64,000 bases of DNA from Billgrantia gudaonensis (GCF_900100195.1 NZ_FNES01000013.1:1-64000), one strand, 5' to 3'. Counted from the first letter of the stretch, positions 9,826 through 19,171 are shown. Notes: a model not told the origin generated them from the letters alone. A program made the numbers and translations.

Positions 9826-10781
9826 GTCATGGTCTCGGCATCATCACGGAGGGCGTCGATCAACAACAGCAGATCATCGGGCAGATGGGCACGTAGCGTC
9901 ATCCGCTGGCCGCTCACCGGATGATCGAAGGCCAGTTTGCGGGCATGCAGCGCCTGACGCGGAAACTCGCGTAACAGGGTCTTGACGCCTTCGTCGGCGC
10001 CTGCCGGGAGTTTCAGGCGGCCGCCATAGACGGGGTCGCCAACGAGAGGGAAACGCTGATGGGCCAAGTGCACGCGGATCTGATGAGTGCGCCCGGTTTC
10101 CAGCCGGCACCGCACGTGGGTGTGGCCGCGGAAGCGTTCCACCACGCGATAGTGCGTCACCGCCGGTTTGCCGGCGGCATGTACCGCCTGGCGCTTGCGA
10201 TCGCGGGGATGCCGACCGATGGGCGCATCCACGGTACCGCCCGCCGTCATCACCCCGGTGACCACGGCATCGTACTCCCGGGACACGCTGCGCGCCTGAA
10301 GCTGCTCGACCAGGGCGGTCTGGGCGGCGAGCGTCTTGGCCACCACCATGAGGCCGGTGGTGTCCTTGTCCAGGCGGTGCACGATGCCCGCTCGCGGCAC
10401 GCTGGCCAGCGTCGGGCAGTGGTACAACAGGCCATTGAGCAGGGTCCCGTCTGGATTGCCGGCCGCAGGATGGACCACCAGCCCTGCGGGCTTGTCGACC
10501 ACCAGCACTGCGTCATCCTCGAACGCCACCGACAGGGGAATCGCCTCGGGCTCGAAGCGTGCTTCATCCTCGAGCTCCGCCTCCAACCGCAGCCATTCGC
10601 CGCCGGCCAGTTTTTCCTTGGGCTTGGCCGGATGACCGTCGACGGTCAATGCTCCGGCCTTGATCCAGCCCTTGAGCCGTTCGCGGGAATGGTCGACGAA
10701 CAGCTCGGCCGCCGCCTGGTCCAGGCGGCAACCCGCCAGGGCATTGGGCACGCGGTGCTGGGCTTCCAGTGTCTGGGGCAT
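9822..10781 (-). CDS. rluD: 23S rRNA pseudouridine(1911/1915/1917) synthase
   Basis: RluA-family pseudouridine synthase (319 aa) that modifies helix 69 of 23S rRNA. It has an N-terminal S4 RNA-binding domain (about residues 15-85) and the catalytic motif HRLDKDTTGLMVVAKT with the nucleophilic Asp, plus the RTHQIRVHL motif near the C-terminus. It is transcribed divergently from bamD, an arrangement widely kept in gammaproteobacteria, and is coupled to pgeF by a 4-bp overlap. RluA and RluC are alternatives, but the context with bamD and pgeF argues for RluD. Confidence 0.94.
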   Translation of the reverse strand: MPQTLEAQHRVPNALAGCRLDQAAAELFVDHSRERLKGWIKAGALTVDGHPAKPKEKLAGGEWLRLEAELEDEARFEPEAIPLSVAFEDDAVLVVDKPAGLVVHPAAGNPDGTLLNGLLYHCPTLASVPRAGIVHRLDKDTTGLMVVAKTLAAQTALVEQLQARSVSREYDAVVTGVMTAGGTVDAPIGRHPRDRKRQAVHAAGKPAVTHYRVVERFRGHTHVRCRLETGRTHQIRVHLAHQRFPLVGDPVYGGRLKLPAGADEGVKTLLREFPRQALHARKLAFDHPVSGQRMTLRAHLPDDLLLLIDALRDDAETMT

Positions 10782-10896
10782 GGCGAACTATCGTTGCAGC
10801 ACCGAGGACTGCGTTTTCACGCAAGGTGCTTTATAGTGGATGGGTTCCGGTCGATTCTACCATGGCCGACACAGGATGTTTGACACGAGGATCACG

Positions 10897-11724
10897 ATGC
10901 GCGCTTTCCCCATCGCCACCCGCCTTGCAGCCCTCCTGATGGCCTCGACCCTGCTGGCCGGCTGTGCCAGCATTGGCTCATCGGAAGAGGAGGAAACCGA
11001 TGAGTTCGCCGGCGTTGCCGAACGCGAACTCTACGAAGAAGCCCGCGATGCCCTTGAAGATGGCCGTTATACCACGGCCATCTCGCGCCTCGAGGCAATC
11101 GACACGCGCTACCCCTTCGGGGCTCACGCCGAGCAAGCCCAGTTGGAGCTGATCTACGCCTACTACGAAACGGGCGACTGGGAAGCCACCCGCGCCGCCG
11201 CGAACCGCTTCATTCGCCTGCACCCGAGCCATTCACGTGCCGACTACGCGCTCTACCTCCGCGGGCTGGCCGCCTGGCAAGCCGGCCGTTTCAGTCTCGA
11301 GCGTCTACGCCTGATCGACATCTCCAAGCGCGACCTCGGCGCCTCGCGTGACGCCTACTCCGATTTCCGCGAGCTGGTCGACCGCTACCCGGACAGCGAA
11401 TACGCACCGGACGCAGAGCAGCGCATCGTCTATCTACGCAACGTGCTGGCCCGCCACGAACTGCACGTGGCCGACTTCTATCTACGCAAGGGGGCCTTCC
11501 TCGCCGCCGTGGAGCGCGGTCGCTGGGTGGTCGAGAAGTTCCCCGAATCCGCAGCCACTCGCGATGCACTGGCAGTGATGGTCGAAGGCTACCTGGGTCT
11601 CGACATGCGCGACCGTGCCCGCGAAGTGCTCGATGTGCTGATCGACAACGCACCGAGCCACGAGCAACTGCGAGGCCGCACCTTCCAGCCCAAGCACGTC
11701 GAGGGCGAAACGCTCTCGGCCTGA
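10897..11724 (+). CDS. bamD: Outer membrane assembly lipoprotein BamD
   Basis: Essential lipoprotein of the BAM complex that inserts beta-barrel proteins into the outer membrane. The start at ATG 10897 gives a type II signal peptide with lipobox LLAGC (Cys23). The mature part contains tetratricopeptide-like helical repeats (ELYEEARDALEDGRYTTAI, SRADYALYLRGLAAWQAG). At 275 aa it is slightly longer than E. coli BamD (245), with an acidic stretch SSEEEETDE just after the lipid-anchored Cys, as often seen in halophiles. A clear terminator lies 47 bp after the stop. Confidence 0.95.
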   Translation: MRAFPIATRLAALLMASTLLAGCASIGSSEEEETDEFAGVAERELYEEARDALEDGRYTTAISRLEAIDTRYPFGAHAEQAQLELIYAYYETGDWEATRAAANRFIRLHPSHSRADYALYLRGLAAWQAGRFSLERLRLIDISKRDLGASRDAYSDFRELVDRYPDSEYAPDAEQRIVYLRNVLARHELHVADFYLRKGAFLAAVERGRWVVEKFPESAATRDALAVMVEGYLGLDMRDRAREVLDVLIDNAPSHEQLRGRTFQPKHVEGETLSA

Positions 11725-11770
11725 CCGGCTGCGGGCTGCGGAAAGCCCGTCTTGGCTCTGGAAAGGCATA

Positions 11771-11799
11771 CGCCACCCTCCTGCGGAGGGTGGCGTTTT
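11771..11799 (+). terminator. Intrinsic terminator of bamD
   Basis: Perfect 10-bp stem CGCCACCCTC / GAGGGTGGCG with a 5-nt loop (11781-11785), followed by TTTT. It is located between convergent bamD and nadE. Confidence 0.9.
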
Positions 11800-11845
11800 C
11801 GTGCCCGAGTCACGCGGCTCGTCGCCCGCGGCTCGCGCGCAGCGC

Positions 11846-13477
11846 CTACTCCCCCGGCTGCCAGCCGTTGACGATGGGATAGCGACGGTCGCGACCGAAC
11901 CCGCGTGGAGTGACGCGCACCCCCACTGCCGCCTGACGGCGCTTGTACTCATTGCGGTCGACCAACCGAACCACGCGATAGACATCCTCGCGCTCGAAAC
12001 CGGCGTCGATGATCGCCTCGGCGCTCATGTCGCCCTCGATGTAGCGCACCAGAATGGCGTCGAGCACGTCGTAATCGGGCAGCGAGTCGGTATCCTTCTG
12101 ATCCGGAGCCAGCTCCGCAGAGGGCGGGCGCTCGATGACCCTTTCGGGGATGGCCGGCGACTGGGTGTTACGCCAGCGTGCCAGGCGGTATACCCAGCTC
12201 TTGTAGACGTCCTTGATGGCATTGTAGCCACCCACCATGTCGCCGTAGAGCGTGGCATAGCCCACCGCCATCTCACTCTTGTTGCCGGTGGAAAGCACCA
12301 TCAACCCCTTCTTGTTGGAGATGGCCATCAGCAGCACGCCACGGCAGCGCGACTGCAGATTCTCCTCGGTGGTGTCGCGCTCGGTACCGGCGAAGGTATC
12401 GGCCAGGGTCTCCATGAACGCCTCGACCATCGGCTCGATGGGCAGCACCTGATAGTGCACGCCGAGCAGGCGTGCCTGTTCGGCGGCGTCCTGCCGGGAG
12501 ATGTCGGCGGTGTAGTGGTAGGGCATCATCACCGCCTGAACCCGCTGGGCTCCCAGAGCGTCCACCGCGATGGCCAGTGACAACGCCGAGTCGATGCCAC
12601 CGGACAGTCCCAGCACGACTCCCTCGAAGCCGCTCTTGTTGACGTAATCGCGCAACCCGGTGACCAAGGCGCAGTACAGGCTCTCCTCCGGGTCCACGGA
12701 AGGTTCGATCTCGCCTTCGCGGGGCACCCAGCGATCCGCTTCGCGCACGAACTGCACCGGCATCAGTCCGGCCTGCCAGTAGGGTGCCAGCACGCGCAAC
12801 TCGCCGCCGGCATCGACGCAGGCCGAACCTCCGTCGAAGACCAGCTCATCCTGTCCACCGATGGTGTTGACGTAGACCACCGGACGCTCGACCTCGGCCG
12901 CGCGTTGCTCGAGCAGGCGCAGCCGCTCGGCCGGCTTGTCCTGATGGTAGGGCGAAGCATTGAGGGTGATCAGGACATCGGCGCCAGCCTCGCAGGCAGC
13001 GCGCACCGGCGCCCCGTCCCAGAGATCTTCGCAGATCAACAGTCCGAGCCTGACGCCCTTGTGCTCGAGCACCAAGCTGCGGTTGCCGGTAGCGAAATAG
13101 CGTCGTTCGTCGAAGACCTGATAGTTGGGCAGTGCCTGCTTGGCGTATTCATCCAGCCATTCGCCGTTGTACAGCGCTCCGGCCAGGTTGTATCCCTGCC
13201 CTTCCCGGCGCCCCGGGTAGCCGATGATGACCAGCACGTCGCGCGCCACCTTGGACGCCATGCGCGCCCGCGCCTCACGCAAGCGCGTCTCCATCGACGG
13301 ACGCAGCAACAGATCTTCCGGCGGATAGCCGCTCAGGAACAGCTCCGGGAACACCACCACGTCGGCGCCGTGCTCGATGCGCGCCTCACGCACCGCCTCG
13401 ATGGCCCGTTCGGCATTGCCGGGTATGTCTCCTACCAACGGGTCCAACTGCGCCATTACCAGCGTCAAGTCTTGCAT
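11846..13477 (-). CDS. nadE: Glutamine-dependent NAD+ synthetase
   Basis: Last step of NAD synthesis: ATP-dependent amidation of nicotinic acid adenine dinucleotide, with ammonia supplied by glutamine hydrolysis in the same chain. The N-terminal nitrilase-type glutaminase domain (1-265) shows the Glu45 / Lys113 / Cys149 triad. The C-terminal synthetase domain has the PP-loop LGLSGGIDSALSL near residue 287. The 543-aa length matches the two-domain bacterial type. The start at ATG 13477 gives MQDLTLVMAQLDP; a 16-residue upstream extension is not family-like. It is monocistronic, convergent with bamD and divergent from the zinc-ribbon protein at 13576. Confidence 0.96.
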   Translation of the reverse strand: MQDLTLVMAQLDPLVGDIPGNAERAIEAVREARIEHGADVVVFPELFLSGYPPEDLLLRPSMETRLREARARMASKVARDVLVIIGYPGRREGQGYNLAGALYNGEWLDEYAKQALPNYQVFDERRYFATGNRSLVLEHKGVRLGLLICEDLWDGAPVRAACEAGADVLITLNASPYHQDKPAERLRLLEQRAAEVERPVVYVNTIGGQDELVFDGGSACVDAGGELRVLAPYWQAGLMPVQFVREADRWVPREGEIEPSVDPEESLYCALVTGLRDYVNKSGFEGVVLGLSGGIDSALSLAIAVDALGAQRVQAVMMPYHYTADISRQDAAEQARLLGVHYQVLPIEPMVEAFMETLADTFAGTERDTTEENLQSRCRGVLLMAISNKKGLMVLSTGNKSEMAVGYATLYGDMVGGYNAIKDVYKSWVYRLARWRNTQSPAIPERVIERPPSAELAPDQKDTDSLPDYDVLDAILVRYIEGDMSAEAIIDAGFEREDVYRVVRLVDRNEYKRRQAAVGVRVTPRGFGRDRRYPIVNGWQPGE

Positions 13478-13575
13478 GGGCGTAGAAATCTCTCGAGAAT
13501 CCAGTGTACCGCCATTGTCCCGCAAGGGCGCCCGGCTAGCAAAGCCGTCCGCCTCTCCCAGGGAGTCGCCAAAGG

Positions 13576-13836
13576 ATGAACCTGTTGCTCATTCGTCTGA
13601 TCATCTTCGTCATACTGTTCCTGGCCGGTTTCAAGCTCTACCGGCTGTATCGCGAGTGGCGGCTGGAGCAGGAGCGGCGCGATGACTTGCCGGGGGAAAG
13701 GCAGATGGTGCGCTGTGCCTGGTGCCAGGTTCACGTGCCCGAAGACGAAGCGCTTCGCGACAAGCGCACGGAAGCCTGGTTCTGCTGCAGCGCCCACCGA
13801 GACCGCTTCCTGCAGGAGCACGACCCGGAAGCCTGA
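13576..13836 (+). CDS. Small membrane-anchored zinc-ribbon protein, PP0621 type
   Basis: An 86-aa protein with one N-terminal membrane segment (residues 3-20), a charged linker, and a C-terminal metal-binding module: CAWC (47-50), then FCCSAH (69-74), a Cys2...Cys2/His pattern like YHS/treble-clef zinc fingers. I recall this organisation from the uncharacterised PP0621 family of pseudomonads and relatives, but cannot confirm it. Function unknown. The gene stands alone between divergent nadE and the pseudopilin gene. Confidence 0.75.
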   Translation: MNLLLIRLIIFVILFLAGFKLYRLYREWRLEQERRDDLPGERQMVRCAWCQVHVPEDEALRDKRTEAWFCCSAHRDRFLQEHDPEA

Positions 13837-13958
13837 TTGCCGGCCGAGGCGGTCATCTCGCAACTCCGATATCGCCGTTCGCTTACACACGCTTCCCCAA
13901 GCTCGACTAGAGTGACAAGCGCCCAGTGGACAAGGGACTGCACTCCGGGAGGGCTTGC

Positions 13959-14501
13959 ATGCCACGTGCCCCGCTACCCCGCTCCCACGGTGGAGCACGA
14001 CCGCGATCACGCCACCGAACTGCCTGCGGGTTCACGCTCATCGAGCTGGTGACGACGCTCGCCGTCATGGCGATTCTGGCCACCTGGGCCGTGCCGGCCT
14101 TCCAGGCCCAGGCGGCTCGTCAGGAGGTCACCACCGACGTCATGCGGCTCAAGACGGCGCTGTCCATGGCGCGCAGCACTGCCATCACGCGGCGCACCCC
14201 CATCGTGGTCTGCCCGCTGGATGACAGCACGTCCGCAGGATGCAGCAAAGCCAATGACTGGACCCAGCCGCTGCTGATCAAGCCATGGAACGATGCCGAT
14301 GCACCCGCGCTGCGGATACTCGCCGATGGCGAGGTGGAGTCGATCACCTACCGCGCCGACCGCCCGGTTCGCTTCACCGCACTGGGTCGTGCCAGCGGCT
14401 ACAACGGCACCTTTCGCATCTGCGGCCGACGAAGCAACGCTGCACGCATCATCGTCAGCAATTTCGGGCGCGTTCGAGTGGAACGCGGCGCCGATTGCTG
14501 A
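13959..14501 (+). CDS. GspH/FimT-family pseudopilin
   Basis: Minor pseudopilin (about 180 aa) with a type III prepilin signal: a basic leader ending in Gly24, then FTLIEL with Glu29 at position +5, followed by a hydrophobic helix (about 25-45) and a globular GspH domain. PilD would cleave after Gly24. The C-terminal CGRRSNAARIIVSNFGRVR is typical of FimT/GspH proteins. No other pilus or secretion gene lies in the window, so it is an orphan copy that may serve a type IV pilus assembled from another locus. Start choice is uncertain; another candidate lies 33 nt upstream, and the leader is long (24 residues). Confidence 0.85.
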   Translation: MPRAPLPRSHGGARPRSRHRTACGFTLIELVTTLAVMAILATWAVPAFQAQAARQEVTTDVMRLKTALSMARSTAITRRTPIVVCPLDDSTSAGCSKANDWTQPLLIKPWNDADAPALRILADGEVESITYRADRPVRFTALGRASGYNGTFRICGRRSNAARIIVSNFGRVRVERGADC

Positions 14502-14542
14502 AAGACTCGGCGCAGAAATCCGGCTTTCACTGGAGCGCCCGA

Positions 14543-14758
14543 ATGCGTCAACCCATCGTCGGCTACCACCGCGACGAAGAGAACCACTGGGTCGCCGAAC
14601 TCGCCTGCGGGCATAACCAGCACGTGCGCCACCAGCCGCCCTGGGTCGAGCGGCCCTGGGTCACCACGCCCGCCGGACGACAGCGCATGCTCGGTTTCGA
14701 GCTCGCCTGCAAGAAGTGCGACGAGGGCGCCCCGCCCGACAACCCGCTGCCCGCCTGA
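14543..14758 (+). CDS. DUF3565 family protein
   Basis: A 71-aa soluble protein starting MRQPIVGYHRDEENHW. It carries the ACGHNQHVRHQPPW stretch and a second pair of Cys (ACKKCD), so Cys/His residues may bind zinc. I recall these features from DUF3565 proteins of gammaproteobacteria; no function is known to me. It follows the pseudopilin gene by 41 bp on the same strand and could be co-transcribed with it. Confidence 0.8.
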   Translation: MRQPIVGYHRDEENHWVAELACGHNQHVRHQPPWVERPWVTTPAGRQRMLGFELACKKCDEGAPPDNPLPA

Positions 14759-14823
14759 AGGCCGCCGCGGCTCGCTTCAGGCGCCTACCGGGAGACCGAC
14801 GAACTCCGCCCTCACCTGCCGGC

Positions 14824-15003
14824 CTATCCCTTGGGACCCAGCAACAGCCAAATGATCAGCCCGACGACCGGGAAGATCAGCAGAATCAAGATCCACAGCA
14901 GCTTGCTGATCGGACCGGCGCCACTCTTGGCCACCTTGACGACGGCCCAGATGACGATGATCAGCCAGATCAGGCCCAGCAATCCGCCCACTTCGAGTCC
15001 CAT
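14824..15003 (-). CDS. Small two-helix membrane protein, PLDc_N type
   Basis: A 59-aa protein with two hydrophobic segments (GLLGLIWLIIVIWAVVKV and LLWILILLIFPVVGLIIWLL) separated by a short polar loop and ending LLGPKG. This is the pattern of the phospholipase D N-terminal membrane domain when it stands alone. The start at ATG 15003 has AAGGAG upstream; an upstream in-frame start would add 15 polar residues. Likely inner-membrane protein of unknown role. Confidence 0.8.
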   Translation of the reverse strand: MGLEVGGLLGLIWLIIVIWAVVKVAKSGAGPISKLLWILILLIFPVVGLIIWLLLGPKG

Positions 15004-15068
15004 AGGTGTCGTGCTCCTTGCGTGTCGGTCAGGGTACCCGTGCAGCATAGCCGTCTCTCACCGCAGCG

Positions 15069-17381
15069 TCATGCCCTCACTGGCCGCCACCATTCGGGCA
15101 ACCGCTCACGCACGCCAGGTTGAGCGAAGCGGTCGTCCATCAGCACCACCACGCCCTCATCCTGCGGACCGCGAATCACCCGTCCCGCCGCCTGTACCAC
15201 CTTGAGCAGCCCGGGGATGCGATAAGCGTAGTCGTCGCCACGGCCGAAACGAGTCGTCAGGCGCGCCTTGAGCACCTCGTTGAAGGCATCCGCCGGCGGC
15301 AGCCCGAGAGTGGCGACGAAGGCCCCCACCAGTCGCTCTCCCGGCAGGTCGATGCCCTCGCCGAAGGCTCCTCCCAGCACGGCGAAACCGATCCCCTCGC
15401 CACCGAGCCGAAAGCGCGCCAGGAAAGCCTCGCGTTCGTGCTCGGCCATGCCGCGCGTCTGCGCCCAGGTGGGAATGTCCGGACGCTCGAGCGTGAAACG
15501 CTCGTGCACCGTCGCCAGGTAAGCGAAGCTGCTGAAAAACGCCAGGTAGTTGCCGGGGCGCCGACGGAATTGAGCGGCCATCTCGGCGACGATGGGCGCC
15601 ACCGAGGCGGGCCGATCGGCGAGCCGCGTGGAGATGTCGCTGCGAATGCGCACCTCGAGCTGTTCGGCCGTGAACGGGGCGGGCACGCTCTGCCACACCG
15701 CATCCGCCGGCAGCCCCAGCAGGTCGCGGTGGTACCCGGGCGGGCTCAGGGTGGCGGAAAACAGCACGGCAGCGTGGGCCGTGGCGAAGCGTGGCGCCAG
15801 GAAATCGGCCGGCACCAGGTTGCGGATGCCGAGCACGGCGCGACCGCGCCCATGGCGGGCGAGATCGCACAGCGAGTGCTCACCGAAGGTTTCGGCAAGG
15901 CGGGTGAAAGCCAGCGTCTCGAAGAGCAGCTCCTGCAGCTCGGCACTGGCGTCTTCCGGGTGCTCGCCCAGATGATCGGTGATAGCGGCCGCCACGCCCT
16001 GCAGCGCACCGCTCATTCCATCGGGAAGACCGTCCAGCACCCGGTAGGCGGGCCGACCCGGCTCACCGGCATCGCTCAGCCCCGCCTCCCTCACTTCCGT
16101 GTGCCACTGCCGAGCCAGACGCCCGAGAGCACGCTTCAACCCACCGGGGGCGGCACGCCGCAGGCGGCCGAGACGTCGCTGATCGAGTTCGGCACTGTAC
16201 ATGCCGCGCGCCCGCCCCACCAGATTGTGAGCCTCGTCGACCAGCAGGCCGACCCGCCAGTCGTTCTCCCGGGCCAGCCCGTGCAGCAAGGCATTGGCAT
16301 CGAACCAGTGATTGACGTCACCGACGACGATATCGCACCAGCGCGCCATCTCCTGGCCCAGATAGTAGGGACAGACGCCATGGGCCAGCGCCACCTCGCG
16401 CAGGCCGTCACGGTCCAGCCAGCCCTGCGCCACCGCCGCGGCCCGCGCCTTCGGCAGGCGATCGAAGAAGCCCGCAGCCAATGGGCAGGCATCGCCATGG
16501 CAAGCGCTGTCGGGATGCTCGCAGGCCTTGTCGCGGGCGATCAGCTCCAGCACGCGCAGCGGCACTCTTCGAGAGCTTGGCTCGGCTGCCGGATCGGCCC
16601 CCAGAGTCTCCAGCGCCTCCAGCGCCAGTCGACGTCCCGGCGTCTTCATGGTGAGAAAGGCCAGGCGGTCCAGTCCCTGGCGCGGCATCGCAGCCAACAT
16701 CGGAAAAAGCGTACCCAGCGTCTTGCCGATGCCGGTGGGCGCCTGGGCGAGCAGGCAGCGACCGGTGGCAGCCGCCTTGTAAACGCCCTCCGCCAGGTCG
16801 CGCTGGCCGGGGCGAAAGTCGCCGTGGGGAAAGCCCAGCGTTCGCAGGGCGGCATCGCGGCACTCGCGGTGCGCCACTTCCTGCTCGGCCCAGGCCAGGA
16901 AGCGCTCGCACTGCTCGGCAAACCATGCCTGTAGCTCGCTCGCCTCACCTCGTTCGGTGAGCACCGTCTCGTGCCCGCTCGCCACATCGAGGTAGACCAG
17001 CGCCAGTTCCACCGCATCCAGTCCGCGCTCGGCGCACAACAAGGCTCCGTAGACCTTGAGCTGCGCCCAGTGCAAGGCACGCTGGTTGTCGGCCATCCGC
17101 TCGAGGCTTCCACGATGCGTCTTGATCTCCTCCAGCCGGTTGGCCCTCACGTCATAGCCGTCGGCACGGCCGCTCACCGCCAGGCCCCGGTGGTAACCGG
17201 CGAGCGGCACCTCGTTCATGTAATCGGCTCCCCGCCGCGCCACCACTCGAGCATGCCCCGCAACGCCTTCCCGAGCGCTGGGTGCCGGCGTGAAGCGATG
17301 ATCGAGATCGCCCGTGCGAGCGGTGAAGGCGCACAGGGCGCGCACCGCCACACGATAGCGAGGCGGGACCGAATCGTTCAC
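15069..17381 (-). CDS. XPD/Rad3-like Fe-S DNA helicase with N-terminal PD-(D/E)XK domain
   Basis: Superfamily 2 DNA helicase of about 770 aa. Residues 1-190 look like a Cas4/RecB-type nuclease domain (GRADGYDV and EEIKTHRG giving Asp, Glu and Lys of the PD-(D/E)XK core). A helicase core follows with Walker A APTGIGKT, DEAH box DEAHN, and four clustered Cys (ACEHPDSACHGDACP and GVCPYY) that fit the XPD Fe-S cluster. The C-terminal motif VVQAAGRVIRG is helicase motif VI. The gene starts inside the end of the VRR nuclease gene: GTG 17381 shares a 4-bp overlap and has GGTGGGGGA upstream, while an in-frame GTG at 17393 is possible. The pairing suggests crosslink or flap repair. Confidence 0.9.
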   Translation of the reverse strand: MNDSVPPRYRVAVRALCAFTARTGDLDHRFTPAPSAREGVAGHARVVARRGADYMNEVPLAGYHRGLAVSGRADGYDVRANRLEEIKTHRGSLERMADNQRALHWAQLKVYGALLCAERGLDAVELALVYLDVASGHETVLTERGEASELQAWFAEQCERFLAWAEQEVAHRECRDAALRTLGFPHGDFRPGQRDLAEGVYKAAATGRCLLAQAPTGIGKTLGTLFPMLAAMPRQGLDRLAFLTMKTPGRRLALEALETLGADPAAEPSSRRVPLRVLELIARDKACEHPDSACHGDACPLAAGFFDRLPKARAAAVAQGWLDRDGLREVALAHGVCPYYLGQEMARWCDIVVGDVNHWFDANALLHGLARENDWRVGLLVDEAHNLVGRARGMYSAELDQRRLGRLRRAAPGGLKRALGRLARQWHTEVREAGLSDAGEPGRPAYRVLDGLPDGMSGALQGVAAAITDHLGEHPEDASAELQELLFETLAFTRLAETFGEHSLCDLARHGRGRAVLGIRNLVPADFLAPRFATAHAAVLFSATLSPPGYHRDLLGLPADAVWQSVPAPFTAEQLEVRIRSDISTRLADRPASVAPIVAEMAAQFRRRPGNYLAFFSSFAYLATVHERFTLERPDIPTWAQTRGMAEHEREAFLARFRLGGEGIGFAVLGGAFGEGIDLPGERLVGAFVATLGLPPADAFNEVLKARLTTRFGRGDDYAYRIPGLLKVVQAAGRVIRGPQDEGVVVLMDDRFAQPGVRERLPEWWRPVRA

Positions 17382-19093
17382 GACATCCCCCACCAGCGTA
17401 CGTGGCAGACGGCTGCCGGCATGTCCTGAGCGATGAAGAAACTCAGCCAGCGACGCTGGTTGTCCTGCAGGCGGTCGCCAGGTCCCTTCACTTCGATCAG
17501 CCGATAGCGCGGCTCGCCCGCCGCAGCCTGCGGCCGGAACTGGACGAGATCGGGCAGACCCGCGCGGTTGCCCTTCAAATCGCCGAGCAGGCGTTCGAAG
17601 CAGGCCCGCAAGTGGGCGGCGGGCACACAGGCCAGGGCGAGTTCGATCAACGCTTCATCGAGCGTTTCCCAGTGCACGAAGGGAGAAGCGAGGCCTCGCT
17701 TCTCCCGCCAGGTAGCGCGGATCGCCGCGGCATGGCTGTCATCGTCGAGCAGCGCCAGGCAGGCCGCGAAGTGCGCGCGGCGCCGGGTCACGAAATCCTC
17801 GCGATAGAGATCCGCCGGGGCGACATGGAAGGGGTGGAAGAAGGCGCCGGGCAGCGGTGCGAACAGCGCCTCCCAGCACAGCAGCCCGAACAGGCCGTTG
17901 ATGAGCGCATTCTCCACGTAGTACACCGGAGCCGCGTCGCGGTGAAGATGGTCAGCCACTGCCCGTTCGACGCCCAGCGACGCCCCCATGGGATCGAGTT
18001 CCAGCGTGAAGCGCTCTGGCACCGGCTCGGGCAAACGCGGCGCCACGGGCTCGCCAAGCCGACGTGCCAGCCGCGGCAGCAAGCGATCGAGGGCCTGGGC
18101 TTCTGCCCCTGTGCATGCCTGGCTGTCTTGCACCAGCGGCCGAGCCAGCGCCAGCGCCTCGGCATGGCGCCCCTGGCGCTCCAACAATCGCAGCCGCCGG
18201 ATGCGCGCCTCGCTGCTCGCCCCTTCGTTCCACCCGGCCTCGGCGTAGAGCGACAGGGCGAGCTCCACTTCTCCTTCACGCTCGGCCTGACGCCCCAGCG
18301 CCAGGCACAAGCGATCACGGTGTGCCATCAACCAGGCGTTGTTCGCCGGCATCTCGGGCAGTTCGGCCTTCAGCTCGGCGGCGGATTCGCCGGCATCGAG
18401 CCGTTCGCGCAGCCGATGCAGCGCCAGATAGGCATCCACCTCCCGGCGGGAACGAAATGCCCGGGAATCGTGCGTGAACGTCACCGACTCGAAACGCTGC
18501 ACCCCCAGCTCGGCCAGCACGAACTCCGCCCAGTCCTGGCGCAGGTTGCCGAAGAACATCAGGCGCAACCGATCGCAGGTGGCCATCACCGCCAGGCGCA
18601 CCACCCGATCCGGCGCTGCAGGCCACCAGTCGGTCAGGCGCCGCGAGTCATCGAGCCGCGGCGCCAGCGCCGCGTTCAGTGCCGCCTTGGATAGGCCCGG
18701 CGACAGTTCCGCCGCGGCGATCTCGCCGGCCAGGGCCTGGCGCAGCTCGGGAAGGCGCAGTTGGGCGAAGAGGGTGGCGATATCCAGCGCAGGGTCGGCA
18801 TCGACGAAGTCCGCTTCGACCAGCGGCGCCAGCGCCGTCTCGGTATCGCCGATCTCGGCGTAGACGAGCCGCGAGGTACGAAAGTGCTCGCCACGACGCA
18901 TCACCATGCGCACCAGCAGCGCTTGTGACGCCTCGGGCAGTGCCATGAAGGCCTCGAGAAAGGCCCGCTCCGGCGTGGCGAGCAGGTCCGCATGGCGCTT
19001 GGCCACCCAGTCGAGCACGAAGCGAAAGTTCGCCAGGTAGTAGCGCGGGTCGTCCAGCGGCGCGGTCGCCGCTCTGGCAGAGATACTGGTCAT
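17378..19093 (-). CDS. FAN1-like VRR-NUC domain structure-specific nuclease
   Basis: A 571-aa protein whose C-terminus carries the VRR_NUC core: GLPDLVQF then RLIEVKGPGDRLQDNQ, supplying the Asp...Glu-x-Lys metal site near residues 517-536. The N-terminal region is helical with an LVRMVMRRGEHFRTSRLVY motif like the SAP/winged-helix part of bacterial FAN1, and the middle is TPR-like. Pseudomonas FAN1 cleaves 5' flaps and unhooks interstrand crosslinks; that is family knowledge and is inferred here. It is co-transcribed with the Rad3-type helicase downstream through overlapping ends, an association I also recall in Pseudomonas. Confidence 0.88.
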   Translation of the reverse strand: MTSISARAATAPLDDPRYYLANFRFVLDWVAKRHADLLATPERAFLEAFMALPEASQALLVRMVMRRGEHFRTSRLVYAEIGDTETALAPLVEADFVDADPALDIATLFAQLRLPELRQALAGEIAAAELSPGLSKAALNAALAPRLDDSRRLTDWWPAAPDRVVRLAVMATCDRLRLMFFGNLRQDWAEFVLAELGVQRFESVTFTHDSRAFRSRREVDAYLALHRLRERLDAGESAAELKAELPEMPANNAWLMAHRDRLCLALGRQAEREGEVELALSLYAEAGWNEGASSEARIRRLRLLERQGRHAEALALARPLVQDSQACTGAEAQALDRLLPRLARRLGEPVAPRLPEPVPERFTLELDPMGASLGVERAVADHLHRDAAPVYYVENALINGLFGLLCWEALFAPLPGAFFHPFHVAPADLYREDFVTRRRAHFAACLALLDDDSHAAAIRATWREKRGLASPFVHWETLDEALIELALACVPAAHLRACFERLLGDLKGNRAGLPDLVQFRPQAAAGEPRYRLIEVKGPGDRLQDNQRRWLSFFIAQDMPAAVCHVRWWGMS

Positions 19094-19171
19094 TCATCCA
19101 TGGTATCAGGCGCCAAAGGGAGACGGCAGGGGCGATGCCTCGGGCCGCCTCTGGAACGGCTCCGACCGGCC

